The notes under the pieces are model-generated. The model did not search any database, had not been told where the DNA came from, and worked only from the letters and a program-made list of their open reading frames with translations. Both the position numbers and the translations under genes were made by a program. 64,000 nucleotides of DNA from an uncultured Schlesneria sp. (GTDB lineage Bacteria > Planctomycetota > Planctomycetia > Planctomycetales > Planctomycetaceae), in NCBI GenBank assembly GCA_903899985.1, contig CAIULL010000113.1, positions 62,001 to 126,000 on the forward strand. Reading direction: 5' to 3'. Positions 1 through 9,038 of this stretch are shown here, one piece after another (position 1 is the first letter of the stretch; each line of letters starts with the position of its first letter).

Positions 1-197
1 GACTTCCACCAAACTTGCCAGCCGGTTCTCCCGTTGAAGTCACATATAGTTACGATGCAAACGGACGCATCGGCGCCGTGGCGAAAGAACTGACTAGTAA
101 TCGAGTTGCCACGACGGAAATCGTTCGTGCATCGGGACTGTCGGATCAAGGTGTCAATAACTTCGAGTTGCTCGCCAAGGACTATCAAGTCGAGTAG
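1..197 (+). CDS. Hsp70-family chaperone, C-terminal fragment
   Basis: The reading frame is open from base 3 and ends in TAG at 195-197, so only about the last 64 residues of a protein that starts left of the window are visible. The stretch LPPNLPAGSPVEVTYSYD followed by ANGRI resembles the beta-sandwich substrate-binding region of DnaK-type Hsp70s, where a Pro-rich loop precedes an F/Y-S-Y-D-x-N-G strand. The protein ends soon after this, without the long helical lid of true DnaK, which fits the shorter Hsp70-like proteins found in planctomycetes. A J-like protein gene follows after 24 bp, so the two are probably co-transcribed and may act together. The ATPase domain lies outside the window, so family membership rests on this C-terminal piece alone. 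Confidence 0.75.
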   Translation, partial: LPPNLPAGSPVEVTYSYDANGRIGAVAKELTSNRVATTEIVRASGLSDQGVNNFELLAKDYQVE

Positions 198-221
198 CAC
201 CAAAAACAGGAGGTTTTCCCG

Positions 222-1271
222 GTGGCAATCGACGTTTACAAAGAGTGGCTGGGCATTCCGGAAGATCAGCGTCCGCCGAATCATTATCAACTTCTCCGCC
301 TCGTTCAGTTCGAGGACGATGTCGATAAGATTCGGAAGTACTACAAAAAGTTGAATACGCACGTCCGCAAGTTTGCGTCCGGAACGTATTCGAACGAGTC
401 ACAGACGTTGCTCAACGAGCTTGCCAAAGCGATGTTGTGCCTGACGGACGACGAATTAAAGCAGGATTACGACCGAAGTCTCGGTCGCGTGATCGACGAC
501 CGGGACGAATCCGGTCGTCGACCGATGACGTCTTACCTTCAAGATGAAAAGGTGATTACGTCCGACCAGGCCAAAGAGGCGAAGGCTCACGCCGATCGGA
601 CTGGACTTTCAGTTCGTGACGCGATCGTGCAGCTCAAGTACGTGGACCAGGAGGTTGCGGCACGAGCCTACGCCAACGAAATCGGTCGCTCGTATGTTGA
701 TCTGGCGGATATCGTTCCTGAAAACGACGCATTGGACATGTTGCCAAAAAACGTCGTTCGGCGCCATAACTGCCTTCCACTATTTATCGATGAAAATGCG
801 GTCGTCGTTGCCTGTGCTGATGAACCCGATTCCGAGCTGGAAGACGAGGTTCGACTCAGGTTCCAGAAACCAATTCGCCCGGTGATTGCTTCAGGCAAGT
901 CGATCAATCAGGCGATTGCTGCGAATTATGCCGAAGGGATGCGTAAAGAAGTCACCGCTCCCACGAAAGGCTCCAGCAAAGCGGGAGGCAGCAAAGCGGG
1001 GGGCAAGAAAGCGGCCAGTACGCAGCAGAAGGCCGAGGCGGTTGTCCAGCTCAGCGACGCCGAAAAAGCTCAGCGAAAACAGCTGGGAATGATCTTTATG
1101 TGCTGGGCATTCGCCATCCCGGTGGCGCTGGATAACCTCGTCCTGTGGGACATGGTCTATCGGAAATTCATGCCACGAGTCTTTCAGTATTTCCCCTATT
1201 TTACAACGATCTTGATTGGCATTCCGTTGTTGATCCTGTTCTACAACACGTACGTTAAAGACAAGAAATGA
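222..1271 (+). CDS. J-like / GspE N-terminal-domain membrane protein
   Basis: The GTG start at 222 is supported by AGGAGGT at 208-214, 7 bases upstream. The protein has 349 residues. Residues 1-95 form a helical segment beginning VYKEWLGIPEDQRPPNHYQLL and ending in a K-x-x-YD motif. It resembles the J-domain-like N-termini common in planctomycete proteins, but I do not see a canonical HPD. Residues about 105-245 look like a GspE/MshE N-terminal domain (MshEN), known in type II secretion and type IV pilus ATPases, in some cases as a cyclic-di-GMP-binding module. A Lys/Ser/Gly-rich linker (about 247-275) leads to two hydrophobic segments near the C-terminus (about 285-310 and 325-345). No ATPase core follows, so this is not a secretion ATPase. 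Its place directly after an Hsp70-like gene suggests a membrane-anchored co-chaperone, which is inference. Confidence 0.7.
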   Translation: MAIDVYKEWLGIPEDQRPPNHYQLLRLVQFEDDVDKIRKYYKKLNTHVRKFASGTYSNESQTLLNELAKAMLCLTDDELKQDYDRSLGRVIDDRDESGRRPMTSYLQDEKVITSDQAKEAKAHADRTGLSVRDAIVQLKYVDQEVAARAYANEIGRSYVDLADIVPENDALDMLPKNVVRRHNCLPLFIDENAVVVACADEPDSELEDEVRLRFQKPIRPVIASGKSINQAIAANYAEGMRKEVTAPTKGSSKAGGSKAGGKKAASTQQKAEAVVQLSDAEKAQRKQLGMIFMCWAFAIPVALDNLVLWDMVYRKFMPRVFQYFPYFTTILIGIPLLILFYNTYVKDKK

Positions 1272-1274
1272 CTC

Positions 1275-1374
1275 GTGCCACTGCTTGATCGTACTCGATC
1301 AAGCAGTGCTCTTCGCCATTGTGACACGCAGCAGAATTCACTGCGTCGAATAAGACTCTGATGCAGTGGCACAC
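1275..1374. repeat. paired inverted hairpin repeats between convergent genes
   Basis: A perfect inverted repeat, CACTGCTTGATCG (1279-1291) with its complement at 1296-1308 and a 4-base loop, is followed by CTCTTCG. About 30 bases on, a second copy in the opposite orientation (about 1338-1374) ends GCAGTGGCACAC. The pair lies between converging genes (ends at 1271 and 1414), so it can act as a two-way terminator. The same TGTGCCACTGCTT-type sequence recurs at 8934-9030 and 11213-11253, which makes it a dispersed REP-like family. Confidence 0.75.
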
Positions 1375-1413
1375 CAGGTCGGTCACGTTTTTAAAAGTCC
1401 GTGCTGGATCGGG

Positions 1414-2169
1414 TCAGGTGACCGGCCAGTCCCAGAGAGCGATCCGACAGTCGGGCCGGCGGACCATCACAGCGGCCGCATGATTTTCACCGATGTTCAA
1501 CGATTGTGTCGTCCATTGGATCGGCTCATCGGGTTGCCCGTCGACATGGCAAAGCGAGGCGGGTTGGTCGGGATCGATGGCAACGCAGAAACTGGAGAGC
1601 GAGAGTGACAAACCGTCTCCTTTCGCTTTGATATAGGCTTCTTTACAGGTCCAGCAGCGATAGAACCCGTGTAACTGCTTTTCCGGTGGCAGGCTTTTCA
1701 ATTCGCTCGCTTCGAGCGGTGCAAAAAAGCGTTCCGCCAGCTGCAGGAATTTGACGGTCGGATCAAATTCTTCGACATCAATTCCGACAGGTGCTCCGAC
1801 TGAAATCGCAATTAATCCAATCGTCCCGGAGTGCGAAACATTGAATTCAATTTGAGGAACAGACGAGTTCAAGTCTTGCAACGAGAGTTCCGGTTTGCCG
1901 CGACTTCCATATTGAAATGACAGGGCATTCGGCGCCACGCCATAGGCCGTACCTAAGATCTGTTTTAGCGTGGCTCGACAGATGACGAACTGTCGTCGTG
2001 GATCGTCGAATCGAAACCTGGTTGCACGTGCACGTTCTTCGTCGGAGAGAAGTTCAATCAGTGGTGACCATTGCTCGCGAGCAAGGTCCAGTCTTATGCG
2101 AATGACATGTGCAATCTCGGGCGATAATTCGAGTCCGTTATTCAGAGGCTGCCAAGTTGAAAATTTCAA
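1414..2169 (-). CDS. Sfp-type 4'-phosphopantetheinyl transferase
   Basis: This 251-residue protein has the hallmarks of the Sfp/Gsp class of phosphopantetheinyl transferases, which move phosphopantetheine from coenzyme A onto a serine of carrier proteins. Visible motifs are FNVSHS (about 113-118), the Mg-binding GIDVEEF (about 133-139) and WTCKEAYIKAKGDG (about 183-196). The length matches the Sfp class rather than the about 120-residue AcpS class. It is the last gene of a minus-strand run, 51 bp after the asparagine synthetase-like gene. No NRPS or PKS gene lies in the window, so its carrier-protein target is unknown. It could activate the primary acyl carrier protein or a secondary-metabolite cluster elsewhere. 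Confidence 0.88.
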   Translation of the reverse strand: MKFSTWQPLNNGLELSPEIAHVIRIRLDLAREQWSPLIELLSDEERARATRFRFDDPRRQFVICRATLKQILGTAYGVAPNALSFQYGSRGKPELSLQDLNSSVPQIEFNVSHSGTIGLIAISVGAPVGIDVEEFDPTVKFLQLAERFFAPLEASELKSLPPEKQLHGFYRCWTCKEAYIKAKGDGLSLSLSSFCVAIDPDQPASLCHVDGQPDEPIQWTTQSLNIGENHAAAVMVRRPDCRIALWDWPVT

Positions 2170-2220
2170 TGCTGCACCGCGCTCACGATAAATGGATCAA
2201 ATGTCGTCGTTCGTTCGACA

Positions 2221-4218
2221 TTATGGCGTGGCGTAAGCTCGGCACCAGAGTTCAAAGGTTAACAGCGAGTGAATCCGCGCCGAATGATTCTTGCCTGCCG
2301 CATGTTCCGACAACAGACGCTCGACTGCAGACCGCTGGAAATAACGAGGAAGTGACGTTGAATCGTCGATCAAACAGCTACGAACCCACGATTTGAGGTC
2401 AGTTCGAAACCAGCGATCAATTGGCATCGAAAACCCCTTCTTGCGTCGATTGATAATCTCATCGGGGAGATACCGTTTGGCGATTTCTCGAAGAGCGACC
2501 TTCGTCGTTTTGGGGGTCGCCTTCAGGTGGAGTGGTAACGCACCTGCGATTTGCGCGAGTTGATGATCGAGCAACGGGGCGCGCGATTCCAGGCCATAAG
2601 CCATCGTTGCATAGTCTCCTTTCAACAATAGCCGATCTGCGAGAACTGTTCCCTGATCCCGTTTGAGGGCCTCATTCAGTGGAGACAGCGTATGTTCGAC
2701 GGAATCGTCAGAAGAGTTTCGTGACTCAAAGCGATCGACAACAGTCTGTGCGAATCCCGGCTGATACAGCGAGAATCGTTCCCAGCCTTCCCAGCTTTGC
2801 CGCTGATATTCACTGCGACACTGTGGCGCAATGGCCATCGCCAGACGCGTCTGAATTTTTCGCAGGCCGGTCGGATCAGGACGACACGCCGCCAACTGGT
2901 GCACGGGAAAAAGTTGAGTACTGATTCGTGAAAGCCATTGAAAACGGCCCGGGATGCTGGCCATCCGTTTGTACTTGCGATAGCCGGCGAATAATTCGTC
3001 ACCGCCATCTCCGGTCAGCACGACTTTAACGTATTCAGAAGCCGCCTGGCTGAGTGCCATCAGCGGAAGGACAGCCATGTCCGCCAGTGGCTGATCAAAC
3101 AATGTGGCGGCAGAAGTCAGGACATCTCGCATGTCCCCTGGTTCGAAGGGGAACTCGCGGTGATTTGTTCCGAGCGAAGCCGCCACCGATCTTGCAAAGG
3201 GAGCTTCGTCATGTTCGCTGCCGGGAAACGAAATCGAAAACGTTTGTAGCGGTTCTGGGTTGAATCTGACTGCCAGTGCCGTGATCAGACTTGAATCAAT
3301 TCCGCCGCTCAGAAAGACACCGACAGGAACATCGGCAACCATGTGGCTCTCAACCGCATCGATCAACCCGGATTCAACGTGTGCCAGATGGTCAGACGTC
3401 GAAAGCGTCTCATCAGGAGCAAATGATGGACTCCAGTATCGCCGTATGACGAACGAAGCACGACCGGAATGAGGATCAGATTTTTTAATCAGGTTCATTG
3501 CCCCGTTCGCGCGCGTTTCATGAACGGTTCCGTTGCTGGACTGCTGCGGAGTTTGTGCGACCGAGCTTTTTTCAACCGTTGGTAAGAGTTTGATTTCAAA
3601 GCAACAGCCTGCAGCCAGTTTCTTGACGCCGGCAAACAGCGTGCGTGGTTGAGGGATGAACTGGTGAAACAAGAATTGGTCAAGTCCCAGCGGGTCAAGG
3701 TCTCGTGAGACCTCTGGCAGGACAAGCAAACCTTTGATCTCGGACGCGAACGCGATGTGATTCGGGCCTTCATAATAAAACAAAGGCTTTTGACCGAAGC
3801 GGTCTCGTGCTCCGAAGACAATCCCCTGCCGTCGATCGTACAGTATGAAGGCGAACATTCCGCGAAGCTGGTCAAGCATCTTCGGTCCCGATTCTTCCCA
3901 CAGGTGGGTCAGGACTTCGCAATCGCTTCCGGTGCGAAACTGATGGCCGGCGCTGACAAGTGTTTTTGTCAGCTCGCGGTAGTTATAGATTTCTCCATTG
4001 CAAACGACAGCGATCGAATGGTCTTCATTAAAGAGAGGCTGATGTCCGCCCGCGAGGTCAATGATTGACAGACGGGCGTGTCCCAAACCGACCTGACCAT
4101 CAAGATGCACCGTTTGAGCGTCTGGGCCACGGTGCTTGAGTGCGGTCACCATTCGTTCGATAGGTTCTCGCGCAATTGGCGAGTCGTCCCGACTGATGTA
4201 CCCAGCGATGCCGCACAT
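2221..4218 (-). CDS. asnB: Asparagine synthetase (glutamine-hydrolysing) / AsnB-type amidotransferase
   Basis: The protein of 665 residues begins MCGIAGYI, so Cys2 becomes the N-terminal nucleophile of a class II glutamine amidotransferase after Met removal. The glutaminase half includes LGHARLSIIDL and CNGEIYNY. The synthetase half has the ATP-pyrophosphatase loop VGVFLSGGIDSSLI, followed by LTGDGGDELFAGY. Ammonia from glutamine is used to amidate aspartate or, in some family members, another carboxylate. A low-complexity insert of about 45 residues (about 215-260) between the two halves makes it longer than typical AsnB. It starts 13 bp after the glycosyltransferase gene. Related amidotransferases occur in exopolysaccharide and exosortase loci, so a role in modifying a surface polymer is as plausible as asparagine supply. 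Confidence 0.88.
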   Translation of the reverse strand: MCGIAGYISRDDSPIAREPIERMVTALKHRGPDAQTVHLDGQVGLGHARLSIIDLAGGHQPLFNEDHSIAVVCNGEIYNYRELTKTLVSAGHQFRTGSDCEVLTHLWEESGPKMLDQLRGMFAFILYDRRQGIVFGARDRFGQKPLFYYEGPNHIAFASEIKGLLVLPEVSRDLDPLGLDQFLFHQFIPQPRTLFAGVKKLAAGCCFEIKLLPTVEKSSVAQTPQQSSNGTVHETRANGAMNLIKKSDPHSGRASFVIRRYWSPSFAPDETLSTSDHLAHVESGLIDAVESHMVADVPVGVFLSGGIDSSLITALAVRFNPEPLQTFSISFPGSEHDEAPFARSVAASLGTNHREFPFEPGDMRDVLTSAATLFDQPLADMAVLPLMALSQAASEYVKVVLTGDGGDELFAGYRKYKRMASIPGRFQWLSRISTQLFPVHQLAACRPDPTGLRKIQTRLAMAIAPQCRSEYQRQSWEGWERFSLYQPGFAQTVVDRFESRNSSDDSVEHTLSPLNEALKRDQGTVLADRLLLKGDYATMAYGLESRAPLLDHQLAQIAGALPLHLKATPKTTKVALREIAKRYLPDEIINRRKKGFSMPIDRWFRTDLKSWVRSCLIDDSTSLPRYFQRSAVERLLSEHAAGKNHSARIHSLLTFELWCRAYATP

Positions 4219-4231
4219 GGAAATTCACCGT

Positions 4232-5965
4232 TCATCTCGAAAGGGTCTTACGGCCATCGGCCATCGGAGGCAATTCGCTCGGTACCCCATCTCGTGGTAC
4301 GAACTTATACGAATCAATGTATTCCATGGTGACCAGCCGTCGATCGTTTTTTGCAAGCCGAGGGAACGGGATGCTTTCGTGGGCGACAAGTTCGTACTGT
4401 TTACTCATTGCGTCCAGCCAGGAATCCAGTTTCGCCTGATCCAGTTCATACCGTGCATCGCGATAAAGCACGCATCTGAGCGGTCGCGTGGTTGATACGC
4501 GGCTCAAATCTGCGGATCGAAGATGCGAGCGCCCCACTTCAATCGCGTGATTGCAAAGGAAGTGAGCTGACCAGCTTAACTCACGATGCTGTTCGGGAAC
4601 GAAATCCTGACCCCAATCACTTTTGAGGCAGGCGACTTCTTCGGCAAAGTGTGTTCCGACCCAGAATGACCGAGCAAACGCACGGGCACGATCATCTGAC
4701 CGTGTCTTATAGGGGTTGATCAGATCGCGAGCGACCCCACCGAGTCCAATCATGAAAAGTATCGAACATCCCCACACGAAGCTGTGTTTCATGGAATAAC
4801 CGTACCGTGACCGCCAATCGATTACTTGCACAAGACCGACGGCGATCAGGCAGCAAATCATCGGGGCGACATACTGAGAAAACTTGACGTGTCCGCCGTA
4901 CGGATATTTCTGAAGGGCGGCAGCCAGAAAATGCAGACTGACCGGACCAAGCAAGAAACCCAGCCAGAGGAATTGTTTCTGAGCAACGAGGCGCCAGCAA
5001 CCGGCAAGACAAAGGCATAATGTCAACGAGCTGGCCCAATTGGGCCCACCAAGCGGATAAGCCAGAAAATCACTGGCGTGCGTTTTTAACAGCCAATAAG
5101 GCAACAACCAGGGCTGACGTACTGGCGGGAAATTCTGCTTCCAGTATTCCCCCATGAATTCCCCTTCGGCTCCGCTCTGCACGCGACCGACGAGACCAAA
5201 CCAGACCACAAAACTGATGACAAGTAACGCGTTCCAGATGACCCAGGCACGCCATTCGGCGACAGTCCCTTGTTGATGTAAGAGGACCGATCCGACGACC
5301 AGACTCAGCCCTCCGGCGGCGAATACGGCGGGATAAGATGCCCCGAGCGCGAATGGCATCAGCAAAGCCAGACCAATCAAGAGTCGGTGATTGCGGAATT
5401 GATACCATTCGACAACCAGCGACAACATGACCAGTGACAGAAACATGTCTGTGCCATAAGGTTTTGCTTCAGCAGCGTATCTGATCTGAGGATATGAAAC
5501 GGCAAAGACGGCCACGGCGAATAACACCGCGGGGCCAGACAAAAGCCGCTGAGCAACCCGACGAAATAGAAACAGGCTGATGATTGAGCAGATGAAAGGG
5601 ATCAAACGCAGCGAGTATTCAGAAAGTCCGAATATTTTGACCATCGCTCGTTCGCCCCATAAGAACAGGACGGGAGCGACTTGGTGGAAATCCAGCGGTT
5701 GCAATAACTCGACGAAACTTCGATCGATGAAATTGACGCAAAGAAAACTTTCGTCGTCCCAGAGCGGAAAACAAAGGTAGTACCGGATCGCTCGCGCCAG
5801 GACCCCGAACAGTATGAAAAACCGCAGCCAGCCATTCAGGCTCGCGTGATCAGGAAGCGAGCTTGCCACCGTTTCGTCTGCTTGTTTCCAGAACCAGGTA
5901 TTCGGCCGATTCAATTCGGTCATTGTCGGCCCGTCGCCAGCCAACCTGAGCCACCAATATTTCAT
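4232..5965 (-). CDS. GT-C (family 39-like) membrane glycosyltransferase
   Basis: This polytopic protein of up to 577 residues has a hydrophobic segment around 45-65, then the periplasmic loop PLWDDESF with adjacent acidic residues. That pattern is typical of the first loop of GT-C enzymes such as ArnT and protein mannosyltransferases, which use polyprenyl-phosphate sugars. Roughly ten further hydrophobic stretches follow to about residue 400, then a soluble C-terminal domain of about 170 residues. An internal Met at residue 15 (MTELNRP) is an alternative start. It is the first gene of a three-gene minus-strand run with asnB (13-bp gap) and the phosphopantetheinyl transferase. The likely role is sugar transfer to a lipid- or protein-linked acceptor at the outer face of the inner membrane. 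Donor and acceptor cannot be read from sequence. Confidence 0.75.
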   Translation of the reverse strand: MKYWWLRLAGDGPTMTELNRPNTWFWKQADETVASSLPDHASLNGWLRFFILFGVLARAIRYYLCFPLWDDESFLCVNFIDRSFVELLQPLDFHQVAPVLFLWGERAMVKIFGLSEYSLRLIPFICSIISLFLFRRVAQRLLSGPAVLFAVAVFAVSYPQIRYAAEAKPYGTDMFLSLVMLSLVVEWYQFRNHRLLIGLALLMPFALGASYPAVFAAGGLSLVVGSVLLHQQGTVAEWRAWVIWNALLVISFVVWFGLVGRVQSGAEGEFMGEYWKQNFPPVRQPWLLPYWLLKTHASDFLAYPLGGPNWASSLTLCLCLAGCWRLVAQKQFLWLGFLLGPVSLHFLAAALQKYPYGGHVKFSQYVAPMICCLIAVGLVQVIDWRSRYGYSMKHSFVWGCSILFMIGLGGVARDLINPYKTRSDDRARAFARSFWVGTHFAEEVACLKSDWGQDFVPEQHRELSWSAHFLCNHAIEVGRSHLRSADLSRVSTTRPLRCVLYRDARYELDQAKLDSWLDAMSKQYELVAHESIPFPRLAKNDRRLVTMEYIDSYKFVPRDGVPSELPPMADGRKTLSR

Positions 5966-6102
5966 CGGCGTGTCCTTTCGCCGTGTATCAGATCATGTGT
6001 CGGGAGTCGCCCGAATACCGGCTTTTAATCGAAGTTGTCCATTGAGACAACAGGTTCTTAGAGGTTCTTAGGCTGGCAAGGGGCGATTTTGCTTGCAGAA
6101 GT

Positions 6103-6121
6103 GACAGACGATTCGTCTATC
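6103..6121. promoter_or_regulatory. operator-like palindrome
   Basis: GACAGACGA and TCGTCTATC form a near-perfect 9+9 palindrome (one mismatch) around a single central base, in the 240-bp region between the divergent genes at 5965 and 6206. The position suits a regulator-binding site for either gene. No regulator is adjacent and chance is possible. Confidence 0.25.
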
Positions 6122-6205
6122 ACGACTTGACGTCGTTTCCTAAAATGGAAATGCACCGACGATGGCGGCTGAATTGATGAGCGACTGCCGGAAAATGAGA
6201 CGCAG

Positions 6206-7738
6206 ATGATTTTCGTGCTACAAAATGTTCGATTGGCATCATTAATCGGGCTGATCGCCTTATTATTCACGGCATGCCAACCATCCATTTTTGCTCAATC
6301 CCCCAAGGGGCGAAATCCGCTTCAAGTCGTGCAGGAGCGTCATAAAGAACGATTCCGCGAATTCTCGAATCAGATTGAAAAACTTGCCCAGTTCTGCGAC
6401 GAAAAGTCGTTGCCCGACGCCGCGGCCAAGGTTCGTTCCCGAGTGATTCTTCCCGAACCGCAATCGCTTCGCGTCGACAAGCTTCCTTCGGAGCTTCATC
6501 CGGAAATTCTGCCAGGCGTTACGGGTGATGAACGGTATTGGCAAACTCAGCTTCGCAATCTTGACACGGAATACGCCAAAGATCTGTATATGCAGTCTCG
6601 TATGGCTTTGAACCAGGGATATCCCAGCTACGCCTACAATCTCGTCCGCGAGGCTGCTCTGCACGATTCTGACCACCCCCAAGTGCGCAGAATTCTTGGT
6701 TTCGTCCGCATGGGAAACGAATGGGTGACTCCTTTTGCTTTCTCGCAAACCAAGCTGAAGGGAAATATCTGGCACGAAGAATTTGGCTGGCTACCGAGAT
6801 CGCACGTCGACCGATACATCGCCGGCGAGCGAAACTTTCAGGGCCGCTGGATTTCTGCGGAGAAAGAAAAGGAACGGCGACGCGACTTCGCCTCGGCATG
6901 GGAAGTTCGTACCGACCACTACCTGATCAAGACAAATGTCAGTCTTGAAAAGGGAGTCGAAATGGGAAAAGCCCTGGAGGATTTCTATGTTGTTTTCCAG
7001 GAAACGTTCGCGGGCTTCTTCCACAACTCCGAGCAGCTTAAAAAACTATTCGACGGAACGGCGAAATCGGTACGAGCGGACGCCAAGCCCTATATCATTC
7101 ATTACTATCGAACACGCGACGAATATGTGAATCGATTGAAAAAAGTTTTTCCGTCGATCGAACAGACGAACGGCGTGTATATGATCAACGACCGGATCGC
7201 TCACTTCTATCATGATCCGGCCAATGAAAATGGTGGGACATTGTTTCATGAAGCAACCCACCAGTTGTTCTTCGAAAGTCACCATGCGAATCGAGCCATC
7301 GGTGAAAAGAACCATTTCTGGATCATTGAAGGCATTGCCGGATATATGGAGTCATTTCATCGCCGAGAAGGCTCGTTCTCGTTAGGCGATGCGAATTACA
7401 TCCGGTTTGTTGGTGCCAGGCAAAACCTGTTGGACAAGAATTATTACATCCCGCTGCGTGAGTTTTCGGGCTACGGAATGTTTGAGTTTCAGCGGTCGCC
7501 CGAACTTGCCAAGAACTACACGCAAGCGGCCGGTTTGGCTCGTTTTTTCATGCATTATGACAAGGGCCGCTATCGCGAGGCACTCGTGAAGCATCTGTCA
7601 CAACTCTACAGCAGTGACGAGCGGACTCGCGAACGAGCTGACAGCCTGGAAGAATTGACCGGCGTCGATTTCTCTGATCTCGACAAACAGTACGCCGAAG
7701 ACTCTCGCAAGACGGAAGAAAAAGTTTCAGCCCGCTGA
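6206..7738 (+). CDS. Secreted peptidase-MA-like (HExxH) protein, DUF1570 type
   Basis: The 510-residue product starts with a hydrophobic signal (about 7-25). It could be cleaved after FTA as a lipoprotein at Cys24 or after IFAQ. Most of the N-terminal half is helical and TPR-like, with no clear catalytic motif. The C-terminal part has HEATHQ (about residue 348) and, about 35 residues on, IIEGIAGYME. This is the arrangement of gluzincin metallopeptidases of the peptidase MA/DUF1570 group that is expanded in planctomycetes. The two His, the Glu between them and a downstream Glu are all present, so zinc binding and proteolysis are plausible, probably at the cell surface. The substrate is unknown. 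It stands alone between a divergent glycosyltransferase and the Tat isomerase gene. Confidence 0.7.
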   Translation: MIFVLQNVRLASLIGLIALLFTACQPSIFAQSPKGRNPLQVVQERHKERFREFSNQIEKLAQFCDEKSLPDAAAKVRSRVILPEPQSLRVDKLPSELHPEILPGVTGDERYWQTQLRNLDTEYAKDLYMQSRMALNQGYPSYAYNLVREAALHDSDHPQVRRILGFVRMGNEWVTPFAFSQTKLKGNIWHEEFGWLPRSHVDRYIAGERNFQGRWISAEKEKERRRDFASAWEVRTDHYLIKTNVSLEKGVEMGKALEDFYVVFQETFAGFFHNSEQLKKLFDGTAKSVRADAKPYIIHYYRTRDEYVNRLKKVFPSIEQTNGVYMINDRIAHFYHDPANENGGTLFHEATHQLFFESHHANRAIGEKNHFWIIEGIAGYMESFHRREGSFSLGDANYIRFVGARQNLLDKNYYIPLREFSGYGMFEFQRSPELAKNYTQAAGLARFFMHYDKGRYREALVKHLSQLYSSDERTRERADSLEELTGVDFSDLDKQYAEDSRKTEEKVSAR

Positions 7739-7911
7739 AAAAAGGGGCTTAGCTTCCCGTATTTTCTTCATAGCGGGACTCCGAAGTTTTATTCTGTGAA
7801 TCGACCATATGCTTTGGAAAAATGCTTTGGACTTGGCAGTATGGAATGAGAGATCGTTTCTTGTAACACGAATTGTCGAAAAGTTACCCATTCCGAATTG
7901 AGTGAATTACG

Positions 7912-8895
7912 ATGAGAACAGGTCGACGTCAGTTTCTTTCAGGGTCCGCTTCGGCAGTGATTGGACTCGCCGGTTTTACGGCCGCCAATGCGGATGAACC
8001 TCGTGATGTGTCGTCTCAGCCGGTTAACGGCAAGTCAGGTACCTGGAACGGAAATCGAATCGCGGTCTCGACGTATTCTTTCTGGCAATTCAAAAATGAA
8101 TCGCTGCGAAGCATCGAAAACTGCATCGACCTCGCTGCAGACATGGGTTTTGACGGCGTCGAGATTCTCCATCGGCAAATGGAAGACGAGTCCAATGGCT
8201 ATCTTCAAAAACTGAAGCAGCGTGCATTTCGACGTGGCGTCGATCTGTGCGGCTTTTCAACTCATCAAACGTTTGTCTCACCCGATAAAGAGGTCCGACA
8301 GAAAAACGTCGAACATACAATCCATTGCATTGAACTGGCGTATCGCCTCGGCATTCCCACGATTCGAGTCAATACCGGCCGCTGGGGAACGTCCAAGGAT
8401 TTCGACGAACTGATGGCGAACAAGGGGATTGAACCGCGATTGCCCGGCGTCAGTGACGATACCGGCTACGGCTGGGTGATTGACGGATTGACTCAATGTC
8501 TCGCGAAAGCAGAAGAGTGCGGTGTGGTCCTCGGGCTGGAAAACCATTGGGGTCTTGGGCGAACTGCTGCAGGCGTTAATCGTGTCGTCGATGCCATTAA
8601 ATCACCCTGGTTGCAGATCACGCTCGATACCGGAAATTTCCTGGAAGACATGTACGAACAGATGGAAGCGATCGCGCCTCGAGCCGTACTCGTGCAGGCC
8701 AAAACCTATGACGGTGGCGGAACCTGGTACACGCTTGATCTGGACTACACGCGCATCGCGGCGATTCTGCGAAAGCACAATTATCAGGGATACGTGTCTC
8801 TCGAATTCGAAGGAAAAGAGGACGCAAAGACTGCGGTTCCGAAAAGTCTGACGCGACTGCGAAAGGCGTTTCAAGGATCGATGAAACCCGAGTGA
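7912..8895 (+). CDS. Tat-exported sugar phosphate isomerase/epimerase (TIM barrel)
   Basis: The protein of 327 residues begins with a twin-arginine signal (GRRQFLSGSA, then a hydrophobic run to AANA at about 28), which suggests export of a folded protein and marks the start. The mature part fits the xylose-isomerase-like TIM barrel family (AP endonuclease 2 fold): FDGVEILHRQM, IPTIRVNTG, GLENHWG, LQITLDTGNF and YVSLEFEGKED. These carry the Glu, Asp, His and Glu residues expected to bind a divalent metal. The family includes sugar and inosose isomerases, and secreted paralogues are numerous in planctomycetes. No substrate-specifying partner is adjacent. The inverted hairpin repeats at 8934-9030 follow the gene and may end its transcript. 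Confidence 0.82.
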   Translation: MRTGRRQFLSGSASAVIGLAGFTAANADEPRDVSSQPVNGKSGTWNGNRIAVSTYSFWQFKNESLRSIENCIDLAADMGFDGVEILHRQMEDESNGYLQKLKQRAFRRGVDLCGFSTHQTFVSPDKEVRQKNVEHTIHCIELAYRLGIPTIRVNTGRWGTSKDFDELMANKGIEPRLPGVSDDTGYGWVIDGLTQCLAKAEECGVVLGLENHWGLGRTAAGVNRVVDAIKSPWLQITLDTGNFLEDMYEQMEAIAPRAVLVQAKTYDGGGTWYTLDLDYTRIAAILRKHNYQGYVSLEFEGKEDAKTAVPKSLTRLRKAFQGSMKPE

Positions 8896-8933
8896 TTCGC
8901 TTTGGCCTCAGCCAACGGCTCGAATGACCTTGT

Positions 8934-9030
8934 TGTGCCACTGCTTCGGAGTCCGCGGAAAAGCAGTGTCTTCTCCGTGATTTGGTCGAAGAGCACTGCT
9001 TGATCGAAGACGTTCAAGCAGCGGCACACG
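8934..9030. repeat. paired inverted hairpin repeats (REP/BIME-like)
   Basis: TGTGCCACTGCTT at 8934-8946, with an AAGCAGTG arm and TCTTC after it, is followed by a second copy in opposite orientation (about 8984-9030) ending AAGCAGCGGCACACG. Each copy can form its own hairpin, and the two copies can pair with each other. The unit lies between converging genes (8895 and 9039), just like the copy at 1275-1374. Confidence 0.75.
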
Positions 9031-9038
9031 AAGGGACT

